Made by a program: the position numbers and the translations under genes. A DNA stretch of 63,911 nucleotides. It comes from an uncultured Erysipelotrichaceae bacterium. Its GTDB lineage: Bacteria > Bacillota_I > Bacilli_A > Erysipelotrichales > Erysipelotrichaceae. The stretch spans positions 1 to 63,911 of the forward strand of contig CAMCSA010000006.1 in the NCBI GenBank assembly GCA_945877405.1, written 5' to 3'. Below, piece by piece: positions 8,113 through 15,770 of this stretch (its first letter is position 1; every line of letters starts with the position of its first letter). The notes under the pieces are model-generated. The model was given only the letters and a program-made list of their open reading frames with translations, was not told the DNA's origin and ran no database searches.

Positions 8113-8145
8113 GTCGTGAGTTAGTCGTGAGTTAGTCGTGAGTTT
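8113..8145 (+). repeat. Three tandem copies of an 11-bp repeat
   Basis: GTCGTGAGTTA at 8113 and 8124, and GTCGTGAGTTT at 8135. The array ends directly before the ribosome site AAAGGAG. It lies in the 5' untranslated region, so copy number could change by slippage. Confidence 0.85.
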
Positions 8146-8162
8146 AAAAGGAGATAAATAAC

Positions 8163-9668
8163 ATGTCTATACCGATCACAATTGATAAGCTTTTAAATGA
8201 GAATATAGTTGAGTGGGCAAGAATTGAATTTAAAGAAGGATGGAATCCAGATACAACGCTAAAGACAATCAGTGCCTTCGCAAATGACATAGATAACTGG
8301 GGTGGTGGTTATGTTGTAATAGGTGTAAAGGAAGAAAATGGAAAAATCGCCCGCCCAGTAAAGGGCTTAAACGATGATTCCATTGATCATATCCAAAAGG
8401 AATTATTAAGATACTGTAATTATCTATACCCAAAATACATTCCTCAGAGTGAACCAGTTGAATATGAGGGTGCACATCTTCTTTTAGTATGGTGTCCAGG
8501 CGGTTATGATAGGCCTTATCAGTGTCCAAAAAAACCAACATCCAACAATCATGAGAAAACGTATTACATTCGTCGCTTATCAAGTACAATAGAAGCCACC
8601 GACTTGGATGTTAAGGAACTGATATCACTGACACATAATGTCCCATTTGATGACAGGATCAACATGAAAGCAAATATTAGTGATTTGAAATATCCACTAT
8701 TAAGAAATTATCTGCAGTCAGTAAACAGTAATCTACTAAATGAAATTGATCGAAAGTCTATAGAAGACATTGCTTCAGATTTAAGAATAGCCGATGGTCC
8801 AAAAGAATACTATAAACCAATAAATGTCGGATTGCTTTTTTTCAACGATGCTCCAGAACAGTTTTTCCCATACACAAGAATAGAAGTAGTAAATATTCCA
8901 GATCCTACAGGGCAAGGTATGGAAGAAAGGATATTTACAGGTCCTATAGATCAGCAACTCAGGGATGCTATTAACTATATTAAAAATAATGTCATAGCAG
9001 AAAAAGTATTCAAAAGCAGTGAACAAGCTGAAGCTACACGTATAAAAAACTATAGTTATGAAGCACTAGAAGAATTTGTTTCAAATGCCATCTACCACAG
9101 ATCTTATCAGACATATGAGCCAGTAACAATCAGGATTGAAAAGGAACAAATTGAAATCACCAGCACACCCGGACCTGACAGGTCAATCAGCGACAATGAT
9201 ATTAAAAATCTTACAATGCGTTCAAGAAAATATCGAAACCGCAGAATCGGAGATTTTTTAAAGGAACTTCATTTAGTTGAAGGAAGAAATACCGGAATAC
9301 CTACTGCGCTTAAAGGTATTGAAAACAATGGTTCTCCTTTACCAAGGTTTGTCACCGATGAAGATAGAACATTCTTCTCAGTAATTGTGCCAATTCACGA
9401 AAGCTTCCTGACACCTTTACAAAAAGAGGTTATAAAGCCAATTAAAAGCAGAAGAACTAAATCAGAAATAAAACAGCTAATTCTAACCTATTTAGATGAC
9501 AACAATTATTCTGCAACATCTTTGTACCAAAAAATGGGATATTCAGGAAATATTTCAAAAACATTTAGACAATGTGTCGATGAATTGATTACAGAATCAA
9601 GAATCAGTTATATTGAAAGCAGTTTAAACTCTTCAAACAATTTATTGACAAAAAACAATAAACTTTAA
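8163..9668 (+). CDS. AlbA_2 (Schlafen-like) domain, RecG-like ATP-binding regulator
   Basis: A protein of the COG2865 type (501 residues). An N-terminal AlbA_2/Schlafen-type domain (E-x-K in RIEFKEGWN, then GGGYVVIGVKEENG) is followed by a GHKL-like ATPase half with ALEEFVSNAIYHRSY (N-box like) and a short winged-helix end (SATSLYQKMGYSGNISKTFRQCVDEL). Such proteins are annotated as transcriptional regulators or RecG-related; some sit in defence loci, but their activity is largely unknown. A strong AAAGGAG ribosome site precedes ATG 8163. It stands alone between mobile-element debris. Confidence 0.8.
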   Translation: MSIPITIDKLLNENIVEWARIEFKEGWNPDTTLKTISAFANDIDNWGGGYVVIGVKEENGKIARPVKGLNDDSIDHIQKELLRYCNYLYPKYIPQSEPVEYEGAHLLLVWCPGGYDRPYQCPKKPTSNNHEKTYYIRRLSSTIEATDLDVKELISLTHNVPFDDRINMKANISDLKYPLLRNYLQSVNSNLLNEIDRKSIEDIASDLRIADGPKEYYKPINVGLLFFNDAPEQFFPYTRIEVVNIPDPTGQGMEERIFTGPIDQQLRDAINYIKNNVIAEKVFKSSEQAEATRIKNYSYEALEEFVSNAIYHRSYQTYEPVTIRIEKEQIEITSTPGPDRSISDNDIKNLTMRSRKYRNRRIGDFLKELHLVEGRNTGIPTALKGIENNGSPLPRFVTDEDRTFFSVIVPIHESFLTPLQKEVIKPIKSRRTKSEIKQLILTYLDDNNYSATSLYQKMGYSGNISKTFRQCVDELITESRISYIESSLNSSNNLLTKNNKL

Positions 9669-9678
9669 AAATGAATCA

Positions 9679-9762
9679 GAGGAGAAATTCGTTGATGGTA
9701 CATACCAGCCTGACGAGAATCTGTTGAATAACATATCTACTCTGAATAAGCATGGTGCTTGA
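9679..9762 (+). pseudogene. Short 3' remnant of an unidentified gene
   Basis: Just after the AlbA_2 gene, in another frame, an open stretch reads EEKFVDGTYQPDENLLNN and ends at TGA about 9760. The sequence looks protein-like but has no start and I cannot name its family. Confidence 0.25.
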
Positions 9763-9847
9763 TTTCATAGCTGTGGCGTTTGAGGCAAATATCTGCTGAG
9801 TTAGTTGCGAGCTTATGCCGCGAAAGCCGCTTGAAAGCTAGGGGCCT

Positions 9848-9990
9848 CCCTGCTACACTTGTGTGCTCCGGTGTTGCCAAGGGGCTTTATTTTCGCCAGC
9901 GGAGCGCTTTTGAGGGTGCAGGGAGGCGGTGCCTGGCTGTCAAGTGGATCGTGGAATAACGAAGCCATGATAAGCAACGTCATATAATCA
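9848..9990 (+). repeat. Dispersed repeat, copy B, with hairpin potential
   Basis: This matches 1857-2003 in direct orientation. The outer arms CCTCCCTGC and GCAGGGAGG form a perfect 9-bp stem around an interior that also contains CTCCG/CGGAG, so the segment could fold as one long RNA or DNA hairpin. It is directly followed by a 24-bp tandem array. Function unknown; probably part of a mobile element. Confidence 0.55.
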
Positions 9991-10062
9991 ATGGCCCAAA
10001 TCAATGGACTGAAAATGGCCCTTTTCGCCGGACTCTGAATGGCCTTTTTCAGCGGACTCTAA
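9991..10062 (+). repeat. 24-bp tandem repeat array, about three units
   Basis: ATGGCC starts at 9991, 10015 and 10039, and (T/C)GGACT at 10005, 10029 and 10053, all exactly 24 bp apart. Arrays like this are seen at the ends of IS21-family and related elements; no transposase remains here. The remaining bases to 10170 show nothing recognisable. Confidence 0.6.
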
Positions 10063-10167
10063 CACATGCATTTAACTGTTTTATCAATTTTGCACATAAC
10101 CAGATCTGATTTTTACTTCAGCCTTTTCAGTAAAACAATTATGAAGTGTACATTTTTATGTGATGAA

Positions 10168-10205
10168 ATGAAAAAGCCATAGAGATGGATAATGTCACTA
10201 TGGCT
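10168..10205 (-). terminator. Terminator of asnA-lysA
   Basis: On the minus strand AGCCATAG pairs with CTATGGCT, followed by TTTTTCATTTC. The first arm overlaps the lysA stop codon. Confidence 0.85.
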
Positions 10206-11509
10206 TATAACTGATTTTGTATCAATTCATCTAAGCTTTCTCTTTTTACAATCAGTCTGTCTTCTGATTCTGATAACAGAACAACAGGCGGTACAGGTAA
10301 CATGTTGTAATGAGAAGCCATGGAGAAGTTGTAGGCACCCGTGGTACATACCGCAATCACATCACCACGTTGAATAGAGGAAGGCAAAGGTACATCCGGC
10401 TGGATGATATCACCGGATTCGCAACATCTTCCGACAAGGTGTGCGACCATATTTCTTTCTTCTTTCATCTTTCTTGCAGGCAGGCATGTATAGGCAGATC
10501 TGTATAATGCATAACGTGGGTTATCGCTCATTCCACCATCAATGGATACATAGTTTCTGTATCCTGGGATACGTTTTATGGAGCCGACGGTATACAGAGT
10601 CATCCCAGCATCCGCAACAATGCTTCTGCCAGGCTCCATGTACAGCTTTGGACAAGGAATCTGCAGCTTTTCACATGTAGAGTAGAATACATCTGCGATG
10701 GAGTGAATTCTTGCATCAAGATCGACGATTGGATCCTTTTCCGAATAACGGACACCGAATCCTCCACCGATATCCAGTACTTCTGCTTCATAGTGATATT
10801 TCTTTCGGATGTGTGATATGAATCCAAGCATGACCTGTGTTGCTTTTTCCAGAACATCTTCATCAAATACCTGTGAGCCTACGTGGCAATGAAATCCAAG
10901 CAAGTGAATATGTGGTAAAGATAATACATGGCTGACAAGTTCATCAGCCTGTCCTGTTTCAATGGCTGTACCGAATTTGGAATCTACCATTCCCGTATTG
11001 ACTTCCTCATAGGTGTGTGGATCAATACCAGGGGTGATCCGTAACAGGATGTTCTGCCTCTTTTCAAGTTTTTCAGCCTGGGACTGGATTGCATCTGCTT
11101 CTTCTTTGCTGTCGACAACAAATGTGCCGATTCCATTTTCCATTGCATAGGCAATATCCAGATCTGTTTTGTTGTTGGAATGAAAGAAGGCGTCCTGCAA
11201 TGGAAACCCTGCACAAAGTGCTGTATGGATTTCTCCACAGGATACAACATCAATTCCAAGTCCCTCTTCTTTGATGATCGGATACAATGCTTTGATGCAG
11301 CATGCCTTGGAAGCATACAGTGCTTTAACAGGTGTGTGGAAATATCTGGAAAATGCAGTATTGAATGTTTTGCAGTTTTCTCTGATTCTTTTTTCATCCA
11401 TCAGATAGACAGGTGTGCCGTATTTTTCTGCCAGAACTGCAGTATCATAGCCGGCAAAATGAAGAATACCACTTTCTTCTGTGATGTTATGACAGAGCAT
11501 ATTATTCAC
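10205..11509 (-). CDS. lysA: Diaminopimelate decarboxylase
   Basis: The PLP enzyme that converts meso-diaminopimelate to L-lysine, the last step of lysine synthesis (cytoplasm). Fold type III motifs are in order: YASKA with PLP lysine K68, GFHCHVGSQ, GGGFG, EPGRSIVA and RCCESGD, with the usual length (434). GTG at 11507-11509 follows the asnA stop with no gap, so translation is probably coupled; an ATG at 11500 is the alternative. Pairing with asnA links two aspartate-derived amino acids in one transcript. Confidence 0.95.
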   Translation of the reverse strand: MNNMLCHNITEESGILHFAGYDTAVLAEKYGTPVYLMDEKRIRENCKTFNTAFSRYFHTPVKALYASKACCIKALYPIIKEEGLGIDVVSCGEIHTALCAGFPLQDAFFHSNNKTDLDIAYAMENGIGTFVVDSKEEADAIQSQAEKLEKRQNILLRITPGIDPHTYEEVNTGMVDSKFGTAIETGQADELVSHVLSLPHIHLLGFHCHVGSQVFDEDVLEKATQVMLGFISHIRKKYHYEAEVLDIGGGFGVRYSEKDPIVDLDARIHSIADVFYSTCEKLQIPCPKLYMEPGRSIVADAGMTLYTVGSIKRIPGYRNYVSIDGGMSDNPRYALYRSAYTCLPARKMKEERNMVAHLVGRCCESGDIIQPDVPLPSSIQRGDVIAVCTTGAYNFSMASHYNMLPVPPVVLLSESEDRLIVKRESLDELIQNQL

Positions 11510-12520
11510 TTATAACAAATGAATGTTGTGCTTTTCACACTCTTCAATCATTTCATCCGGCCAGATGGATGCCTGTACTTCACCGACATGTGCCTTGTTC
11601 AACAACAACATGCACAGTCTTGACTGACCGATACCGCCACCGATGGTATAAGGGAGTTCCTTTTTCTGGATCATCTGATGGTATGGTAAGGACAGTCTTC
11701 CTTCACAATGAGATGCCTTACACTGAGATACGATGGAATCTTCATCCACACGGATACCCATGGAAGATATTTCCAGAGCTCTGTTCAGGGATGGAAGCCA
11801 AAACAGCAGATCACCATTGAGATCCCAGTCATCATAGTCAGGAGCACGTCCATCATGTGGTCTTCCACTTCTTGTTAGTGGCTTGCCGATTTTCTTGATG
11901 AATACACATTTGTGTTCTCTTGTAATGGCATTTTCTCTGTCCTTGACGGAAAGATCCGGATACAGATCTTCCAGCTGCTGGGATGAGATGAAGAATACAT
12001 CATCAGCCAGATGGCATACAGCCTGTGGATATTTGTACCATACTTCATGTTCCATGTGCTTGATGATCTTGAAGATGGTACGTACTGTTTCTTCCAGTAC
12101 TTCTTCTGTACGTTCTTCTTTTGTGATGACTTTTTCCCAGTCCCACTGGTCTACATATACGGAATGCAGGTTATCCAGCTGTTCATCTCTGCGGATGGCA
12201 TTCATGTTTGTATACAGACCTTCATGTTCATGGAATCCATATTTTTTTAAAGCATATCTTTTCCACTTGGCAAGTGATTGCACAACTTCAATTTTCTCAT
12301 TCGGTATTTCCTGAATATCAAAACCAACCGGACGTTCAATACCATTGAGGTTGTCATTCAGACCGGATGACTTTGTAACAAATAATGGTGCTGAAATACG
12401 GAGCAGATTCATTTCCTTTCCGAATTCCTTCTGGAATGTATCTCTGATATATTTGATTGCCTGCTGTGTTTCCATGACGGATAACACAGGGTTGTAATTG
12501 TCTGGGATGACTGTTTTCAT
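11510..12520 (-). CDS. asnA: Aspartate--ammonia ligase
   Basis: The ammonia-dependent, class II tRNA-synthetase-like asparagine synthetase (336 residues; E. coli AsnA is about 330). It makes asparagine from aspartate, ammonia and ATP. Recognised by the N-terminus [29 protein letters not shown] and the C-terminal [22 protein letters not shown] precedes ATG 12520. It is the first gene of an asnA-lysA operon. Confidence 0.96.
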   Translation of the reverse strand: MKTVIPDNYNPVLSVMETQQAIKYIRDTFQKEFGKEMNLLRISAPLFVTKSSGLNDNLNGIERPVGFDIQEIPNEKIEVVQSLAKWKRYALKKYGFHEHEGLYTNMNAIRRDEQLDNLHSVYVDQWDWEKVITKEERTEEVLEETVRTIFKIIKHMEHEVWYKYPQAVCHLADDVFFISSQQLEDLYPDLSVKDRENAITREHKCVFIKKIGKPLTRSGRPHDGRAPDYDDWDLNGDLLFWLPSLNRALEISSMGIRVDEDSIVSQCKASHCEGRLSLPYHQMIQKKELPYTIGGGIGQSRLCMLLLNKAHVGEVQASIWPDEMIEECEKHNIHLL

Positions 12521-12548
12521 CGACTTTTTCCTCGCTTATATGGTGAAT

Positions 12549-12578
12549 ATTCTATCATTTTGCGGAAATGAGAGTAAA
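12549..12578 (-). promoter_or_regulatory. Probable promoter of asnA-lysA
   Basis: On the minus strand TTTACT, 18-bp spacer, TAGAAT, about 30 bp upstream of asnA. Confidence 0.45.
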
Positions 12579-12654
12579 CAGGGAAAGGCATTTGTCTTCT
12601 TATATATGGCATCTTTGTGTAAAATGATAATGAAAAGAAGGCAGGTAACAGTGT

Positions 12655-13533
12655 ATGACACGTATTGATATTGCAATTATCGGCAGTGGGCCAGCAGGAC
12701 TTGAAGCAGCCCTTACTGCAAAAAACAGAAATAAATCGATTATGGTATTCGGCTCAAAAGATCTTTCCAGTAAGATGGTATCCATTGAACATCCGATTAC
12801 AAACTATCTTGGCTTAAGTAATGTTACAGGTAAACAGATGGCGGAAGCCTTTACAAAGCAGATGGAAGAGGCTGGTATTGAAATCACAGAGCAGAGAATC
12901 ACAACAGTCTATGCAATGGGTGATTTCTTCGGATTACAGACATCTGATAATCAGATGCTGGAAGCCTCCACAGTTATTTTATGTACTGGTGTAACTGCAG
13001 GTAATCCATATCAAGGAGAAACCCAGTTTTTAGGAAGAGGTGTATCCTATTGTGCAACATGTGATGCACCATTATACAGAGGGAAGGATGTAACGGTCAT
13101 TTCCACCAGTGCTCATGAAGAAGATGAAGCAGCATTCCTTGGGGAAGTATGCGCACATGTCACATATATTCCACTTTACAAAGGAGATGTCAGCTTCAAT
13201 CGTGACAACATCACAGTTGTCAGAGAAAAGCCACTGGAAATCAAGGGTGGTATGAAGGCTGATACCCTAGTAACGGATCAGAACACATATACAACCGATT
13301 GTGTATTCATCTTAAGAGAGGCACAGTTCCCGTCCCAACTTGTACCAGGTCTTGTTGTGGAAGGTAATGCAGTTCAGGTGAATCGTGCCATGCAGACAAA
13401 TATTCCTGGATTATATGCTGCAGGAGATATTACCGGACTTCCATATCAGTTCATCAAAAGTGCAGGGGAAGGCAATATTGCAGCAATCTCAGCTGCTATG
13501 TATCTGGACGCAAAGAAAAGAGAAAAGAAATGA
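12655..13533 (+). CDS. Thioredoxin-reductase-like flavoprotein lacking the NADPH-binding motif
   Basis: A FAD-dependent disulfide reductase of 292 residues. The FAD domain has GSGPAG (10-15) and the C-terminal AAGDITG. The redox pair is C133-A-T-C136-D, as in thioredoxin reductase. Where NADPH-dependent enzymes have GGGDSA and HRR..., this protein reads VTVISTSAHEEDEAAF and TYIPLYKGD, so both NADPH signatures are missing. Flavin enzymes of this kind in clostridia (FFTR type) take electrons from ferredoxin instead, which would suit an anaerobe. The start is supported by GGCAGGT upstream. A 21-codon frame follows and overlaps the next cassette. Confidence 0.8.
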   Translation: MTRIDIAIIGSGPAGLEAALTAKNRNKSIMVFGSKDLSSKMVSIEHPITNYLGLSNVTGKQMAEAFTKQMEEAGIEITEQRITTVYAMGDFFGLQTSDNQMLEASTVILCTGVTAGNPYQGETQFLGRGVSYCATCDAPLYRGKDVTVISTSAHEEDEAAFLGEVCAHVTYIPLYKGDVSFNRDNITVVREKPLEIKGGMKADTLVTDQNTYTTDCVFILREAQFPSQLVPGLVVEGNAVQVNRAMQTNIPGLYAAGDITGLPYQFIKSAGEGNIAAISAAMYLDAKKREKK

Positions 13534-13542
13534 AACAACGGA

Positions 13543-13609
13543 AATGCTGACAAAGATGAAGAAATCTATGCTGGAAAAAATGTTTCTTCAGGAGCATCAA
13601 AGAATATGA
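13543..13609 (+). CDS. Possible 21-residue peptide overlapping the DUF3990 start
   Basis: A short lysine- and methionine-rich frame (MLTKMKKSMLEKMF...) ends in TGA at 13607-13609, overlapping ATG 13606 as ATGA. It may couple translation into the cassette, or be a chance frame. No ribosome site is obvious. Confidence 0.25.
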
Positions 13610-14265
13610 CTAAAATAATTCTTTATCATGGTACTTCTGATGAAGTAATAACGCCAACTTATGGGTTAGGAAAAGATAAACATGACTACGGGAGAGGTTT
13701 TTATTTGACAGAACATCTAGATTTAGCTAAAGAATGGGCTGTATGTAGACCACAAGAGACCATTGGTTATGTTCATACATTTGAATTGGATATAACAGAT
13801 TTGAAAATACTGGATTTTCAGGAGTATGGAGTGCTTACATGGTTAGCAGAACTTATGAAACACAGAGAGGCATCGGATTCGAAACGTTATCGGATGTTGG
13901 CTAAGAAATTTATAGATAAATATGGCATATCCACAGATGAATTTGATGTAATCAAAGGTTGGCGTGCAAATGCATCTTATTTTTTCATAGCCAAAGAATT
14001 TGTTCGTGACAATGTTGATATTTCTATACTGGAAGATTTACTTTCGTTAGGTGGTTTGGGAATTCAGTATTGTCTGAAAACAGAATTGGCTTACGAAAGG
14101 TTAACAGAACTTCGTGATGAGCTTCAGATTGTTGAGTATGGAATATACAATGAAAAATACAATCAACGTGATGTTGAAGCACGTAGACATATGAAATCAC
14201 TTATTGATTCAGATCATAATAAAGTCGAAAGAGTATTCAGTACACTATTTGAGGAGGACAAATAA
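13606..14265 (+). CDS. DUF3990 protein, ADP-ribosyltransferase-like putative toxin
   Basis: 219 residues of the DUF3990 family, which belongs to the ADP-ribosyltransferase fold clan. The N-terminus shows the expected NAD-site pattern: LYHGTSDEV (His), then about 25 residues later DYGRGFYLTEHLDLAKEWA (Tyr in GFYLT and the following helix). A later segment WRANASYFF could supply the third catalytic element. CAGGAG lies about 12 nt upstream of the ATG. Two genes follow without a gap, the last encoding a NADAR protein that could remove ADP-ribose, so this is probably the toxin of a toxin-antitoxin cassette. The target is unknown. Confidence 0.8.
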   Translation: MTKIILYHGTSDEVITPTYGLGKDKHDYGRGFYLTEHLDLAKEWAVCRPQETIGYVHTFELDITDLKILDFQEYGVLTWLAELMKHREASDSKRYRMLAKKFIDKYGISTDEFDVIKGWRANASYFFIAKEFVRDNVDISILEDLLSLGGLGIQYCLKTELAYERLTELRDELQIVEYGIYNEKYNQRDVEARRHMKSLIDSDHNKVERVFSTLFEEDK

Positions 14266-14267
14266 TC

Positions 14268-14687
14268 ATGTCAGTATATCCGATTGAATACCTGAATGAT
14301 GTTGTTGAAAATCAAGGAAAACTGTTTGATATGGTATCTTTATATTATCCTGATAAAAATACAGAGGATTTCATTGTCAGCTATATGACAAGTAAAACCA
14401 GAGCCGCTATTGACCGTTCACAGGCTTATGTGAATACAATGGATGCAAAAGAGTTACTTGATTATTTTGTTGAAACAGAGAATTACGAGTTTAAACAGGG
14501 TAAGGCCATGGAAGGTTTTATGCCGGCTTGGATAGGCCAGTTTTATGCATACTATCAATGGTTTTATGACGTTCCAAGTTGTGAAGTTGTAAAGCGTATT
14601 CCACTGTATTACTTGAAACAGGTTTATCCGGGATTACATGATCTTGAGTTATCTCTTGCGGTTGAAAAGGTAGGTAACGTGAAATGA
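14268..14687 (+). CDS. Unknown 139-residue middle protein of the DUF3990-NADAR cassette
   Basis: I do not recognise the family with certainty. The sequence is helical and soluble, with EDFIVSYMTSKTRAAIDRSQ, then FMPAWIGQFYAYYQWFYDVPS and a conserved-looking end YPGLHDLELSLAVEKVG. No membrane segment or nuclease motif is seen. GAGGAGG at 14251-14257 gives it a very strong ribosome site. It starts 2 nt after the DUF3990 stop and its own end overlaps the NADAR start (ATGA). Such placement suits an antitoxin, chaperone or specificity subunit. Confidence 0.7.
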   Translation: MSVYPIEYLNDVVENQGKLFDMVSLYYPDKNTEDFIVSYMTSKTRAAIDRSQAYVNTMDAKELLDYFVETENYEFKQGKAMEGFMPAWIGQFYAYYQWFYDVPSCEVVKRIPLYYLKQVYPGLHDLELSLAVEKVGNVK

Positions 14688-15160
14688 ATGTTGTATGTTT
14701 TCATAACCCGGATGAGGAAAACGGATATCTCAGCAACTGGTACCTGTCAGATTTCAAAATCAATGGAATCACATTCTCATCCATGGAACAGTATATGATG
14801 TACAGCAAAGCAATGGAATTTAATGATCATGAAATTGCGGGACAGATTCTGATAACAGACGACGTAGCTGAAATCAAGGCTTTTGGCAGAAAGGTATCCA
14901 ACTACAATGATCATCATTGGAATGGTGTCCGACAGATTATCATATACAGAGGACTGTTGCAGAAGTTCTCACAGAATGAAGATCTGAAAAAGAAACTGAT
15001 GGATACAGGTGATGCAATTCTTGCAGAATGTGCGGTAAGAGATCAGATCTGGGGCATTGGACGATCCATGCATGATGAAAGAAGACTGGATCGTAATACA
15101 TGGGATGGGACAAATCTGCTTGGTTATGCACTGATGCAGGTACGGGAACAGTTAAAATAG
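14684..15160 (+). CDS. NADAR (YbiA/DUF1768) family protein, putative ADP-ribose-removing antitoxin
   Basis: 158 residues matching the NADAR family: GYLSNWY, F..MEQYMMYSKAMEF, GRKVSNYNDHHWNGVR, KFSQNEDLK, WGIG and WDGTNLLGYALMQVR. NADAR domains act on N-glycosidic ADP-ribose or nucleotide-sugar bonds, and members have been shown to reverse guanine ADP-ribosylation and neutralise DarT-type toxins. Here it is the last gene of a cassette headed by a DUF3990 ADP-ribosyltransferase-like protein, so an antitoxin role is inferred. Its start overlaps the previous stop. An hsdS fragment begins a few bases after its stop codon. Confidence 0.88.
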   Translation: MNVVCFHNPDEENGYLSNWYLSDFKINGITFSSMEQYMMYSKAMEFNDHEIAGQILITDDVAEIKAFGRKVSNYNDHHWNGVRQIIIYRGLLQKFSQNEDLKKKLMDTGDAILAECAVRDQIWGIGRSMHDERRLDRNTWDGTNLLGYALMQVREQLK

Positions 15161-15164
15161 TAGT

Positions 15165-15536
15165 AATGCATGGGAACAGCGTAAGTTGGGAGAAATGGCA
15201 GAGAGAATTGTCAGAAAAAACACTAACAATGAGTCAAATCTTCCATTAACGATTTCAGCACAGTATGGTCTTGTTGACCAAATTAGCTATTCTAATAATC
15301 GTGTAGCAAGTCGTGATGTAAGCAACTATTACTTAATTCTTAATGGAGAATTTGCCTACAACAAAAGTACATCAGATGGATTCCCTTTCGGAACCGTCAA
15401 ACGTCTTGCTCTGTATGAAAAAGTCGTATTATCGAACCTGCTGAAAAAGTCTTTGTGGTGTAGATGCAACTCATCGGTGATATCCTGTGATATTTCTGAT
15501 GAGTTTTCTTATGTTTTGATTGACACTAACGGCTGA
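15165..15536 (+). pseudogene. hsdS (type I restriction specificity subunit) fragment
   Basis: In frame from 15165 the sequence reads AWEQRKLGEMAERIV, a classic start of an HsdS target-recognition half. It continues GLVDQISYSNNRVASRDVSNYYL, GEFAYNKS and FGTVKRLALYEKVVLSNL. Homology ends at about 15440, where the left end of an IS1182-like element lies; the remaining codons to 15536 are unrelated. Neither hsdR nor hsdM is present. It is the stub of a lost restriction system, cut by the IS and abutting the NADAR gene. Confidence 0.75.
15468..15510 (+). terminator. Hairpin inside the left end of the IS
   Basis: AACTCATC (15468-15475) and GATGAGTT (15498-15505) enclose an inner ATATC/GATAT, followed by TTCTT. 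It probably shields the IS genes from outside transcription. Confidence 0.5.
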
Positions 15537-15572
15537 GCGTTGGGTACTATTTCCATATCATGGAGGTTGTTT

Positions 15573-15770
15573 ATGCAGAGTAAAAAGGACAAGGCTAAGT
15601 ACGATATGGAATATCAGAGAACACATATGAAGCGTGTCACTCTCTGGTTCAATACAGAAAAGGATGCAGATATTCTGGAATGGCTTGATCAGAGTGATAC
15701 TTCCAAATCCGAAGCAATCAAATCCGCTTTACGTAAGGTGATTGCCTCAACTCAGGGAGGTTCCTTATGA
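15573..15770 (+). CDS. Small ribbon-helix-helix-like protein encoded inside the IS
   Basis: 65 residues: a basic N-terminus (MQSKKDKAKYDMEYQRTHM), then a strand-helix-helix pattern KRVTLWFNTEKDADILEWL...SKSEAIKSALRKVI, typical of ribbon-helix-helix DNA-binding proteins. GGAGG precedes ATG 15573; a longer in-frame start at 15540 has none. The stop overlaps the transposase ATG (ATGA). It may repress the IS or assist transposition. Confidence 0.65.
   Translation: MQSKKDKAKYDMEYQRTHMKRVTLWFNTEKDADILEWLDQSDTSKSEAIKSALRKVIASTQGGSL

Noticed and set aside
9813-10004. A 63-residue minus-strand frame across the repeat at 9848
   Set aside because: Frames of this kind in the repeat have no start context and follow the DNA repeat rather than protein constraint.
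9991-10062. CRISPR array
   Set aside because: Units are contiguous 24-bp tandem repeats without spacers.
10200-12300. Several plus-strand open frames opposite lysA and asnA
   Set aside because: They are antisense to well-conserved genes, lack ribosome sites and show no family signatures.
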